From Methylobacterium platani (GTDB taxonomy: Bacteria; Pseudomonadota; Alphaproteobacteria; Rhizobiales; Beijerinckiaceae), in assembly GCF_001653715.1 (NCBI RefSeq), contig NZ_LWHQ01000018.1:1-49043 (forward strand): 49,043 nucleotides of DNA. Reading direction: 5' to 3'. The notes beneath the pieces are model-generated. The model saw only the letters and a program-made list of their open reading frames with translations. It ran no database searches and was not told the DNA's origin. Position numbers and translations under genes: made by a program. How positions within the stretch are numbered: the stretch's first letter is position 1; every line of letters begins with the position of its first letter. Shown here one piece after another: positions 35,837 through 47,928 of the stretch.

Positions 35837-36175
35837 ATGACGCCGATGGCCGCACGCAAGACCACCACCGAGGCCCAGAAGGGCACGATCGCCCGGGTGA
35901 TGCACGAGTTCAAGGAGGGCGAGCTGGAGCGCAACGACGGCGAGCCGGTGACCGACCGCCGGCAGGCGATCGCCATCGCGCTGCGCGAGGCCGGCGCCTC
36001 GGACCGGGAGAGCCCGGCCGACAACCGGTCGAACTTCCGCCGCACCCGGGCCAAGGAGCGCGACACGCGGTCCCATGCGACCCGCGCCGCGCTCTACGAC
36101 GAGGCGAAGCGCCGCGACATCAAGGGCCGCTCGCGCATGAGCCGGGGCGAACTGGAACAGGCCCTCAACCGTTGA
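35837..36175 (+). CDS. DUF6496-like protein
   Basis: 112-residue basic, hydrophilic protein with the RVMHEFKEGELERNDGEPVTDRRQAIAIALREA block that I associate with DUF6496 (function unknown, often near stress genes). The C-terminal half is Arg/Lys/Asp-rich with an SRMSRGELEQALNR end resembling a short SAP/Rho-like helix pair. The start is ATG 35837 or the in-frame ATG 35846; GGAG lies just before the first. It is followed 26 bases later by the gene at 36202, probably one transcript from the EcfG-like promoter at 35770. Confidence 0.78.
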   Translation: MTPMAARKTTTEAQKGTIARVMHEFKEGELERNDGEPVTDRRQAIAIALREAGASDRESPADNRSNFRRTRAKERDTRSHATRAALYDEAKRRDIKGRSRMSRGELEQALNR

Positions 36176-36201
36176 GCGCGATCATTCCCCCGGAGCACCG
36201 C

Positions 36202-36408
36202 ATGACCTCGAAGCAGCCCAAGACCACCACGCCGACCGACGCCGACCTGAAGGGCAATCCCGGCATCGGCACCTCGAAGGGCATGACGATGTCCGGCGGC
36301 GACCCGGAGGACCTGGCCGGGGCCAACACCGACGAGGGCGACGTGGCGAACGACACCACGGCGCAGGGCGGGATCGATCCCAACCAGCGCGGGCGCACGA
36401 ACCGCTGA
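36202..36408 (+). CDS. Small hydrophilic hypothetical protein, 68 aa
   Basis: Highly polar, probably disordered peptide (Thr, Asp, Gly, Asn rich; GNPGIGTSKGMTMSGGDPEDL) without hydrophobic core, reminiscent of small hydrophilic stress proteins, though no family is recognised. The ATG at 36202 has CGGAGCACCGC before it. It lies directly after the DUF6496 gene and is likely co-transcribed. Confidence 0.7.
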   Translation: MTSKQPKTTTPTDADLKGNPGIGTSKGMTMSGGDPEDLAGANTDEGDVANDTTAQGGIDPNQRGRTNR

Positions 36409-36636
36409 CACGCGGACGACGCGCGTCGATGATGGCCGCCCTGCCTTGTTCCGGACAGACTGGCTTCCTACATGGGTGTCAGCGGCAACGGGCGGGCGGC
36501 CTCGGGCGACGGGTCCCGAGAGGGATTTCCGAGCCCACCACACGAAGCCCCCGACCGGACAATTGGCGCCGTCGCGCCGTGCTGCCCTCGTGCGAGGGCC
36601 GTCCGCTGCGACTTCTAACGAGACGAGGACGACCGC
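36409..36636 (+). promoter_or_regulatory. Long leader/promoter region of the cold-shock gene
   Basis: 228 bases without a gene upstream of cspA. A weak TTGTTC/TACATG pair with 17-base spacing occurs at about 36450-36480; if used, the leader would be roughly 150 bases, typical of cold-shock mRNAs whose 5' UTR folds in a temperature-dependent way. No consensus cold-shock element was identified. Confidence 0.3.
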
Positions 36637-36849
36637 GTGAATACTGGTACTGTCAAGTGGTTCAACGACCAGAAGGGCTTCGGCTTCATCCAGCCGGATA
36701 ACGGGGGCAAGGACGTGTTCGTCCACATCTCCGCGGTGGAGCGGGCCGGCCTGCGCGGCCTCGTCGAAGGCCAGAAGGTCTCGTACGAGCTGCAGGCCGA
36801 CCGGCGCGACAGCACGAAGATGTCGGCCGTGAACCTGCAGGTCGCCTGA
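36637..36849 (+). CDS. Cold-shock protein (CspA family)
   Basis: 70-residue single OB-fold nucleic-acid-binding protein: [15 protein letters not shown] with RNP1 (KGFGFI, 13-18), RNP2 VFVHI (27-31), and a C-terminal strand [10 protein letters not shown]. It acts as an RNA chaperone or transcription antiterminator. The start codon is GTG at 36637, giving the standard MNTGTVKWF start. Monocistronic with a long leader. Confidence 0.95.
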   Translation: MNTGTVKWFNDQKGFGFIQPDNGGKDVFVHISAVERAGLRGLVEGQKVSYELQADRRDSTKMSAVNLQVA

Positions 36850-36880
36850 AGGCGGCCTTCCGGCCCGGGTTTACGTGGCC

Positions 36881-36899
36881 TTAACGATAATCCCGTTAA
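36881..36899. repeat. Short inverted repeat TTAACG-N7-CGTTAA
   Basis: Perfect 6-bp arms at 36881-36886 and 36894-36899, in an AT-rich patch directly after cspA and just before an EcfG promoter. Possible operator or weak terminator. Confidence 0.35.
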
Positions 36900-36905
36900 G
36901 ATTAC

Positions 36906-36930
36906 GGAACCTCGGCCGCACTGGAGCGTT
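36906..36930 (+). promoter_or_regulatory. EcfG (general stress) promoter of the 37034 gene
   Basis: GGAAC (36906-36910), 16 bases, CGTT (36927-36930): exact consensus. The predicted leader to the ATG at 37034 is about 97 bases. Confidence 0.75.
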
Positions 36931-37033
36931 GTGAGCCTGCGGGCTCGCCACGGCTCCGCCGGCGGCCGCATGGCCGCCTGCCACGCACAGTCGCTCCGCT
37001 CAGGAGCGGCGCAACGATAGAAGAAAAGACATC

Positions 37034-37261
37034 ATGTTGTTCGAGTTCACCCGGCGCGACGGCGCGCCGACCGTCTTCAACGACGGTTCTACCTTTCATG
37101 TCGACCAGATCAGCCGTTTCGGCGAGGGCAGAAGCCCGATCGACGTCAGCCATTTGATCGACAAGAGCTACGGCTATCACTCGTCCCGCGAGCTGCGCTG
37201 GCACCTCGCCGAGCGCTTCGGCCTGACGCCGAACGCCGTGGCCCTTCGCGAATCCCACTGA
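37034..37261 (+). CDS. Hypothetical protein, 75 aa
   Basis: Small soluble protein (MLFEFTRRDGAPTVFNDGSTF..., then DVSHLIDKSYGYHSSRELRWHLAERFGL) with a mixed beta/alpha look and no membrane segment. The C-terminal part resembles a short helix-turn-helix by spacing only, so I do not claim DNA binding. Gene status is supported by the exact EcfG promoter upstream and a terminator downstream; the ribosome site (AAGAAAAGA) is weak. Function unknown; stress induction inferred. Confidence 0.65.
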   Translation: MLFEFTRRDGAPTVFNDGSTFHVDQISRFGEGRSPIDVSHLIDKSYGYHSSRELRWHLAERFGLTPNAVALRESH

Positions 37262-37299
37262 GGTCTCGCGAGGTCACCCAGACCGCCGTCATCGTACGA

Positions 37300-37328
37300 G
37301 GCGGGCCGCGCGTGAGCGCGGACCCGCC
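37300..37328. terminator. Terminator between 37034 gene and exonuclease gene
   Basis: GGCGGGCCGCGC (37300-37311), loop GTGA, complement to 37328 with one bulged A, followed by TTTGT. Located between convergent genes. Confidence 0.7.
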
Positions 37329-37349
37329 TTTGTCGTGTCCGGACGGTCC

Positions 37350-38219
37350 TCAGCCCACCCGCAGCAGCCCGGCCAGGGCCGCGACGTCACCCGGATTGTC
37401 CGACAGGAGCGCGTCGATCTCGCCGTTGGCGAGCGCCCGGACGTGGCGGCAATCGGGGCGGAACCGTGCCCCGGCGCAGGAGCAGCGCAGGCGCAGGCCG
37501 TCGCGGCCCTCGACCAGCCGCACGTCGTAGGGGGTGCCCGTGCTGCCCCGGACGACGAAGTGCAGGACCGGCGCGCGGGCTCGGCTCGGCGCCACCCCCC
37601 GCAGGGCCCTCGCGGCGATGCCGTCCGGCGCACGGGCGCCCTCCCCGGCCCGGTCCCGGGCGAGGCCGAGGCGGCGGGCGAGACTGGCGATGTCGGGCGC
37701 GCCCGCCTCCCGCATCACCGCGAGCGCGATCTCCGCACAGGCATAGGCGTCCTCGCCGGCATCGTGGTGGCGAAACGTCACGCCGACGCGGGCGGCGAGC
37801 GAGGAGAGCCGGTAGGTGCCCTGCCCCTGCCCGCCCTCCCCGGGCCAGTGCCGCCGGGCGAGCTGCACCGTGCAGAGCGAGGCGTAGGCTGGCTGCGGCA
37901 GCCCGTAGGCGCGCAACGTCGCCGCGAGGACGCCGACATCGAAGCTCGCGTTGTGGGCGAGCACGAGGCTGCCGGCGATCTCCGGCAGGAACGGCGCCAT
38001 CGCCTCCGGGAAGCTCGGGGCCCGCTCCACGTCCCGCGGCCGGATGCCGTGGACCCGGATGTTGCCCGGCGAGAAGCGCATCTCGGCCGGGCGGATCAGC
38101 CGCGTCTCCCGTCTTACCACGCGGCCGCCCTCGATCCAGGCGAGGCCGACCGCGCAGGGGCTGTCGCGGCGCTCGTTGGCGGTCTCGAAGTCGATCGCGA
38201 GGGTGCGGAGGCCGGTCAT
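37350..38219 (-). CDS. DnaQ-like 3'-5' exonuclease with SWIM-like zinc motif
   Basis: 289-residue protein. The N-terminal DEDDh exonuclease domain (Pol III epsilon-like) shows LAIDFETANERR (Exo I), LVLAHNASFDVGVL (Exo II) and HHDAGEDAYACAEIAL (Exo III, HxxxxD). The C-terminal 90 residues carry VLHFVVRGSTGTPYDVRL and a CxCxnCxH pattern, CSCAGARFRPDCRHVRAL, like a SWIM zinc finger for DNA or protein binding. ATG 38219 gives the usual exonuclease start; the longer frame is antisense overlap with ligA. It follows ligA by 32 bases on the same strand, so is probably co-expressed in DNA repair. Confidence 0.88.
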   Translation of the reverse strand: MTGLRTLAIDFETANERRDSPCAVGLAWIEGGRVVRRETRLIRPAEMRFSPGNIRVHGIRPRDVERAPSFPEAMAPFLPEIAGSLVLAHNASFDVGVLAATLRAYGLPQPAYASLCTVQLARRHWPGEGGQGQGTYRLSSLAARVGVTFRHHDAGEDAYACAEIALAVMREAGAPDIASLARRLGLARDRAGEGARAPDGIAARALRGVAPSRARAPVLHFVVRGSTGTPYDVRLVEGRDGLRLRCSCAGARFRPDCRHVRALANGEIDALLSDNPGDVAALAGLLRVG

Positions 38220-38251
38220 GCCGGCCCTGTTCCGCGAGAAGGCGCCGTTTT

Positions 38252-40882
<2,631 letters not shown>

Positions 40883-40901
40883 TCATGGGCGGGAGCAGCC
40901 T

Positions 40902-41195
40902 GTGCCGGTGGTCAGGATCGAGTGGGACGATGGCAATCGCGAGAAATGCCAGAAGCATGGTGTCTCGATCGCGGAGATCGAGGACGCCTTGCGTGGGCGG
41001 CCACGGATCGCGCCCGATCTGAAGCATTCGGCGACGGAGCACCGCCTGATTGCCATCGGACGTACGCCCGCCGGTCGATCGATCTTCGTTGCCTTCACGA
41101 TCAGGCAGTATGGCGATGAGACATCGATCCGTCCGATCAGCGCTCGCTACATGCACCGTAAGGAGGTTGCATCCTATGAGCATCAGGGTTCCTGA
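40902..41195 (+). CDS. brnT: BrnT-family ribonuclease toxin
   Basis: 97-residue RelE-fold RNase toxin: IEWDDGNREKCQKHGVSIAEIEDAL (the BrnT W-D..N..K..KHGVS start), RLIAIGRTPAGRSIFVAFTIR, and the C-terminal ISARYMHRKEVASYE (SAR...E.Y pattern). It should cleave mRNA when free of its antitoxin. GTG 40902 has GGAG 6 bases upstream. It overlaps the antitoxin gene by 20 bases, toxin first, which is the normal BrnTA order. Lower GC than its surroundings, typical of mobile toxin-antitoxin modules. Confidence 0.9.
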   Translation: MPVVRIEWDDGNREKCQKHGVSIAEIEDALRGRPRIAPDLKHSATEHRLIAIGRTPAGRSIFVAFTIRQYGDETSIRPISARYMHRKEVASYEHQGS

Positions 41196-41445
41196 ATTCG
41201 CCACCGATGAGGAGGCCGAAGCTTTTCTCGATCAGGATCTGTCCGGTCTAGATTTTTCGCAATTCAAGCCGGCCCAGTTCGAGTTCTCGCCCAAAACGGA
41301 GCGCGTCAACATGCGCTTGCCCAAAGACCTGCTCGATGCCGTCAAGGCGTCGGCCTCACGAGAGGGGATGCCGTACCAGCGGTTCATCCGCCGTGCGCTC
41401 GAACTGGCTGTGTCCCTGCCGGACGAAGCCAAGCGCGAACGTTGA
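41176..41445 (+). CDS. brnA: BrnA-family antitoxin
   Basis: 89-residue antitoxin. The N-terminal part is acidic (PEFATDEEAEAFLDQDLSGLDFS) and would wrap the toxin; the C-terminal ribbon-helix-helix domain (RVNMRLPKDLLDAVKASASREGMPYQRFIRRALELAV) binds the operator and represses the operon. ATG 41176 has an excellent ribosome site (AAGGAGG). It overlaps brnT by 20 bases, ensuring coupled expression. Confidence 0.9.
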   Translation: MSIRVPEFATDEEAEAFLDQDLSGLDFSQFKPAQFEFSPKTERVNMRLPKDLLDAVKASASREGMPYQRFIRRALELAVSLPDEAKRER

Positions 41446-41465
41446 GCCGCGATCTGGCGTCGACG

Positions 41466-41762
41466 TCAGAAAACGCGAACCGCCGAGCGTTCGATGCGCT
41501 CGCGCAACCGCGGATGCAGGCTGTCGCGGGTGGTCACGTCGACCGCGGTACCCAACCGGTCCTCGAGGAAGAGCTTGATGCCGACGAGGTCGAAGCCGCT
41601 GAACCGGCTCTCGGAATCGTAGTCGATGAAGAGATCGAGATCGCTGTCAGCTCGGGCCTCGTTCCGAACCGTCGATCCGAACAGGTAAAGCGCGGTCGCG
41701 CCCATGGCCCGCACGCTGTCGGCATGCGCCTCGAGGTGTGAGACGGCGTCGTCGCGGGTCAT
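41466..41762 (-). CDS. MNT-type minimal nucleotidyltransferase (orphan)
   Basis: 98-residue nucleotidyltransferase-fold protein with ALYLFGSTVRNEARADSDLDLFIDY, i.e. GS-X10-DxD for metal and NTP binding. Such MNT proteins are antitoxins that modify (AMPylate) HEPN toxins. No HEPN gene is adjacent; the nearest in this window is about 33 kb away at 7886. It is convergent with brnTA, 20 bases apart. ATG 41762 is chosen; a GTG at 41798 would add 12 residues. Confidence 0.85.
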   Translation of the reverse strand: MTRDDAVSHLEAHADSVRAMGATALYLFGSTVRNEARADSDLDLFIDYDSESRFSGFDLVGIKLFLEDRLGTAVDVTTRDSLHPRLRERIERSAVRVF

Positions 41763-41807
41763 GCGTCCATGATAGCGCACGGCCCGACGCGAGACCACGG
41801 GCAGCCC

Positions 41808-42863
41808 TCATCCCACCGCCTCCCGCTTCCCGATCAGCCGCGCCTTCCACCCCAGGGCCGGCCGCTCGACGAAGCGCCAGGACAGGGCCGCCACCGCCAG
41901 CGTGAGGACCAGCGACGGCCCCAGCAGCCACCAGGCCGAGGCCGTTGGGACCAGCGCGTGCAGGCTCTGCTGCACCGGCCAGCCGTACAGGTAGGTGCCG
42001 TAGGACAGGTCGGCCCGCGGGTCGAGGGCCGGGTGGCGCACCGGCGGAGCGAGACCGAGGCAGAGCACGCCGTAGGCCTCGGCGAGGAACAGCAGCGGCG
42101 GATAGAGCGCGGTGCCGTGGACGAGCCATGCCAGGGCGACGAGGGCGAGCGCCAGCGGCCAGCTCAAGGGGGCCCGGTCGGCGTAGAGGAACAGCGCGGC
42201 GCCGGCGGCGAAGATCAGCGGCAGGCGCAGGGACGTCTCGAGGGCCTTCGGCATCTCGCCCGCCCGCAATCCCGCCGCCGCCAGCGCCACCGCGAGGCCG
42301 GCGACGAGGAGCGGGCAGAGCCAGCGCCGGCGCAGCGTCCCGAGGAGCCCCGCCGCCAGCAGGCCGAGATAGCACAGGACCTCGTATTTCAGCGTCCAGA
42401 CCGTGCCCATCGGGAAGCGGAACGGATTCTCCGAAAAGACCCCCGGCAGGGCGGCGTTGCTCTTGAAGGTGGTAAGGGTGCCCTGGATGAACCGCCACAG
42501 CCCCGGATCGGACCAGTAGGCGGAGAGGGACAGGCTCGTCATCAGGCTGCCGAGGCCGAGCGCCACGGCGAGCGTCGCCGCCACCAGCCCGGGGGCGATG
42601 CGCAGCGCCCGGGCGACGACGTAGTCGCGCGCCCCCCGGCGCATCAGGCTCATGGTGACGAGGAAGCCCGAGACGGCGAAGAAGCCGTTCACCGCGTGCT
42701 CGCCCAGCGTGTAGCCGGTCAGGCGCGCCAGAGGCTCGTCGAGGACGGCGCCGGTGGTGACGCTGAAGGCGTGGGAGACCACGACGAGGAGCGCCAGCGC
42801 GAGGCGGACCGCCCCGAAGGCGTTGTGGGGCCGCGCGAGGCCGGCGGCGACGGTGCGGGTCAT
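41808..42863 (-). CDS. Acyltransferase 3 (OafA-type) membrane protein
   Basis: 351-residue integral membrane O-acyltransferase with about ten helices. Family marks are the early histidine in LLVVVSHAFSV (the R/H motif region), GFFAVSGFLVTMSLMRR, and FVERPALGWK at the C-terminus. It probably acetylates surface polysaccharide or lipid. ATG 42863 overlaps the glycosyltransferase stop by 4 bases (42860-42863), so they form one operon; the longer frame is overlap. Substrate unknown. Confidence 0.88.
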   Translation of the reverse strand: MTRTVAAGLARPHNAFGAVRLALALLVVVSHAFSVTTGAVLDEPLARLTGYTLGEHAVNGFFAVSGFLVTMSLMRRGARDYVVARALRIAPGLVAATLAVALGLGSLMTSLSLSAYWSDPGLWRFIQGTLTTFKSNAALPGVFSENPFRFPMGTVWTLKYEVLCYLGLLAAGLLGTLRRRWLCPLLVAGLAVALAAAGLRAGEMPKALETSLRLPLIFAAGAALFLYADRAPLSWPLALALVALAWLVHGTALYPPLLFLAEAYGVLCLGLAPPVRHPALDPRADLSYGTYLYGWPVQQSLHALVPTASAWWLLGPSLVLTLAVAALSWRFVERPALGWKARLIGKREAVG

Positions 42864-43765
42864 GCGCCGGCCTCCGGCGATCCCGCGGGGATTTCCTCGG
42901 CCAGCCCTTCCCGCGCCAGGGCGGACCGGCCTTTCCGGGCCGCCCAGGCGCCGGCGACCGAGCCGCCGTAGCGCTCGAGGCCGGAGCGGCGGAAGGCCAG
43001 GGCGGCGAGCAGCGCCTTCGCGCCGTTCTTCGCCAGCATCGCCCCCGTCGGGTCGGGCAGGCCGTACTTGCGCGAGACGTAACCCCGCGACCACGCCTGG
43101 TGCCAGCGCGAGCGGCGCACCCTCCCCCGCTCCGGCGCGCTCGACGCGCCGCGCCCGTGCAAAGCCACCGCGCCGTGGACGTGGACGAGCGCCCGGCCCG
43201 CATCGGCGATCCGGCGGCAGAGGTCGTCGTCCTCGTAGAACAGGAAGATGTTCGGGTCGAACCCGCCGAGCGACAGGAACAGATCGCGCCGCACCATCAG
43301 GCAGGCGCCGGACAGGAACGGCGCGCAGGCATCGCCCTCCGGCGGCTGGAGCTTAGCCCCCGGATTGGTGAGGTAGGGCGCGAGCAGCGAGCGCGGCTGG
43401 TAGAAGAAGCGCCCGTCCGGCTCGACGATGCGGGGCGCGAACAGCCCCGCATCCGGGTAGGCGGCGGCCGCCGCCAGCAGCGCGTCGGCCGCGCCCGGCT
43501 GGAGCTCGACGTCCGGATTGACGATCAGAGCGTACTCGGCCCGCCCCGCCGCCCAGATCCCGGCATTGTTCGCCCGGCCGTAGCCCTCGTTGCGGGGCAG
43601 CCGCAGCACCCGCGCGCCCAAGGCGGCGGCGAGGTCCGCCGAGCCGTCGCGGCTGGCATTGTCGACGACGAGCGCCGGCACGTGCTCGCGGGCGAGCGCC
43701 GCGAGGCAGGCCGGCAGGACGCCGGCACTGTCATGCGCGACGACGACCGCGACGAGACCGGGCAC
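42860..43765 (-). CDS. Glycosyltransferase family 2
   Basis: 301-residue GT-A fold enzyme: AVVVAHDSAGVLPACL, VVDNASRDGSADL (nucleotide-sugar binding), NPDVEL at the DxD position, LSGACLMVRRDLFLSLGGFDPNIFLFYEDDDLCRRI (acceptor and catalytic acidic cluster). It resembles rhamnosyltransferase-like GT2 enzymes of polysaccharide synthesis. GTG start at 43765, 9 bases after the aspS stop, so translated from the aspS transcript or closely coupled; acyltransferase follows with a 4-base overlap. Confidence 0.88.
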   Translation of the reverse strand: MPGLVAVVVAHDSAGVLPACLAALAREHVPALVVDNASRDGSADLAAALGARVLRLPRNEGYGRANNAGIWAAGRAEYALIVNPDVELQPGAADALLAAAAAYPDAGLFAPRIVEPDGRFFYQPRSLLAPYLTNPGAKLQPPEGDACAPFLSGACLMVRRDLFLSLGGFDPNIFLFYEDDDLCRRIADAGRALVHVHGAVALHGRGASSAPERGRVRRSRWHQAWSRGYVSRKYGLPDPTGAMLAKNGAKALLAALAFRRSGLERYGGSVAGAWAARKGRSALAREGLAEEIPAGSPEAGA

Positions 43766-43774
43766 CGGCGCCGA

Positions 43775-46322
<2,548 letters not shown>

Positions 46323-46408
46323 TTCCGGTGCACCGCGTCGCCCAATCCCCACAACTCACGTCGCCGGTCTCTCGCCCTCGGCGGCGGGCTCCGCTATAGC
46401 CGGACGTC

Positions 46409-47572
46409 ATGAAGCTGATTACTTCGACGGAAGAACTCGCCTCCGCCTGCGCGCGCTTCGCCACGCAACCCTTCGTGACCGTCGACACGGAGTTCATGCG
46501 CGAGACGACCTACTACCCGAAGCTGTGCCTGATCCAGATCGCGGCGCCGGACGGCTCGACCGCGCTCGTCGATCCTCTGGCGCCGGACATCGACCTCGCG
46601 CCGTTCTTCGCGCTCATGGGCGACGAGGGCGTGCTGAAGGTCTTCCACTCGGCGCGACAGGACCTCGAGATCATCTGGCTGCTCGGCGGGCTGCTGCCGC
46701 AGCCGTTCTTCGACACCCAGGTCGCCGCGATGGTCTGCGGCTACGGCGATTCCGTGTCGTACGAGCAGCTGGTCAACGACGTCGCCAAGGCGAAGATCGA
46801 CAAGTCGTCGCGCTTCACCGACTGGTCGCGCCGGCCGCTCTCGGACGCGCAGCTGAGCTACGCCCTGTCGGACGTCACCCACCTGGTCAAGGTCTACGAG
46901 GTGCTCGCCCGCGAGCTGATCGCGACCGATCGCGGCGCCTGGCTCGACGAGGAGATGGGGGTCCTCACCTCCCCCGACACCTACCGGGCCGATCCGGACC
47001 AGGCCTGGCGGCGCCTGAGCTCCCGCATGCGCAAGGCCCGCGAGATCGCGGTGCTGATGGAGGTCGCGGCCTGGCGCGAGCGGGAGGCGCAGACCCGCAA
47101 CGTGCCGCGCGGGCGCATCCTGAAGGACGAGGCGGTGATCGACCTCGCCACCTCGGCCCCGCGCAACGTCGAGGCGCTCGGTCGCCTGCGCACCATTCCC
47201 GCCGGGTTCGAGCGCTCGCGCACCGGCGCCGACATTCTGGCCGCCGTCGAGCGCGGCCTGTCGCGCGATCCCTCGACCGTCCCGACGCCCGAGCGCGGCC
47301 GCGCCCGCAGCGGCGGCAACGGGGCCCTCGTCGAACTGCTCAAGGTGCTGCTCAAGGCGGTCTGCGAGGACGAGCGCGTGGCACCCAAGATCATCGCCAC
47401 CGTCGACGATCTCGAAGCGCTCGCCGAGGACGATGCGGCCGACGTGCCGGTGCTGCACGGCTGGCGCCGCGGCCTGTTCGGCGAGAAGGCGCTGGCGCTC
47501 AAGGCCGGGCGCCTGGCGCTCTCGGCCGAGGGCGGGCGCGTGGTGGTGCGGGACTTGCCGAAGGAAGAATAG
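46409..47572 (+). CDS. rnd: Ribonuclease D
   Basis: 387-residue 3'-5' exoribonuclease for tRNA and stable RNA 3' ends. DEDDy motifs: [11 protein letters not shown] (Asp26, Glu28), [12 protein letters not shown], and [16 protein letters not shown] with the Tyr/Asp pair. The middle HRDC domain includes [31 protein letters not shown] at 46409; CTATAG lies only about 10 bases before it, so the leader would be very short if that is the -10. Neighbour of aspS as in many Rhizobiales. Confidence 0.95.
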   Translation: MKLITSTEELASACARFATQPFVTVDTEFMRETTYYPKLCLIQIAAPDGSTALVDPLAPDIDLAPFFALMGDEGVLKVFHSARQDLEIIWLLGGLLPQPFFDTQVAAMVCGYGDSVSYEQLVNDVAKAKIDKSSRFTDWSRRPLSDAQLSYALSDVTHLVKVYEVLARELIATDRGAWLDEEMGVLTSPDTYRADPDQAWRRLSSRMRKAREIAVLMEVAAWREREAQTRNVPRGRILKDEAVIDLATSAPRNVEALGRLRTIPAGFERSRTGADILAAVERGLSRDPSTVPTPERGRARSGGNGALVELLKVLLKAVCEDERVAPKIIATVDDLEALAEDDAADVPVLHGWRRGLFGEKALALKAGRLALSAEGGRVVVRDLPKEE

Positions 47573-47928
47573 GCGCGAGGTGGGGAGGCGGCACTGCGGC
47601 GCCCTCTCCCGGTCCCCCGGTCTCGAGATGGTAGCGATCGTGGATCGCATCCGACGTGATCGGCTGACCTTGAAAGCAGGTTTCAGGGAACGCTGTACCT
47701 GCTGGACGCCTCAGGATGAGGTGGAAGGACAGGATATCCCTGGTCATCCAAATTTCATCGACAAAGAAATCGCTCAAACAGACCCTCAGGATGAGGCCGA
47801 GGGTTAGGGTATGTCCTGCTGCTTTCTGTTTCGTGGAAGACGACCCCGCTCGAGCAGGCTCTGATCCCGTCGAACAGGCGTCGAGAGCGGGAGCATCCCG
47901 CCCGATCGGTTCCAGGACCGGGCGCCCC
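47573..47928. other. Intergenic region, mosaic repeat copy B
   Basis: 356 gene-free bases between the convergent rnd and chemoreceptor genes. It is markedly more AT-rich than flanking genes and consists largely of mosaic repeat copy B (47706-47873). No promoter or RNA gene was recognised. Confidence 0.6.
47706..47873. repeat. Mosaic dispersed repeat, copy B
   Basis: Shares blocks a (inverted), b, c and d with copy A at 14975-15226. It contains two CCTCAGGATGAGG-type palindromes (around 47709-47721 and 47784-47796) within 80 bases. Contains no coding frame with a ribosome site. Confidence 0.7.

Noticed and set aside
36881..36899. CtrA site after cspA
   Set aside because: TTAA half-sites are 11 bases apart rather than 7; listed only as an inverted repeat.
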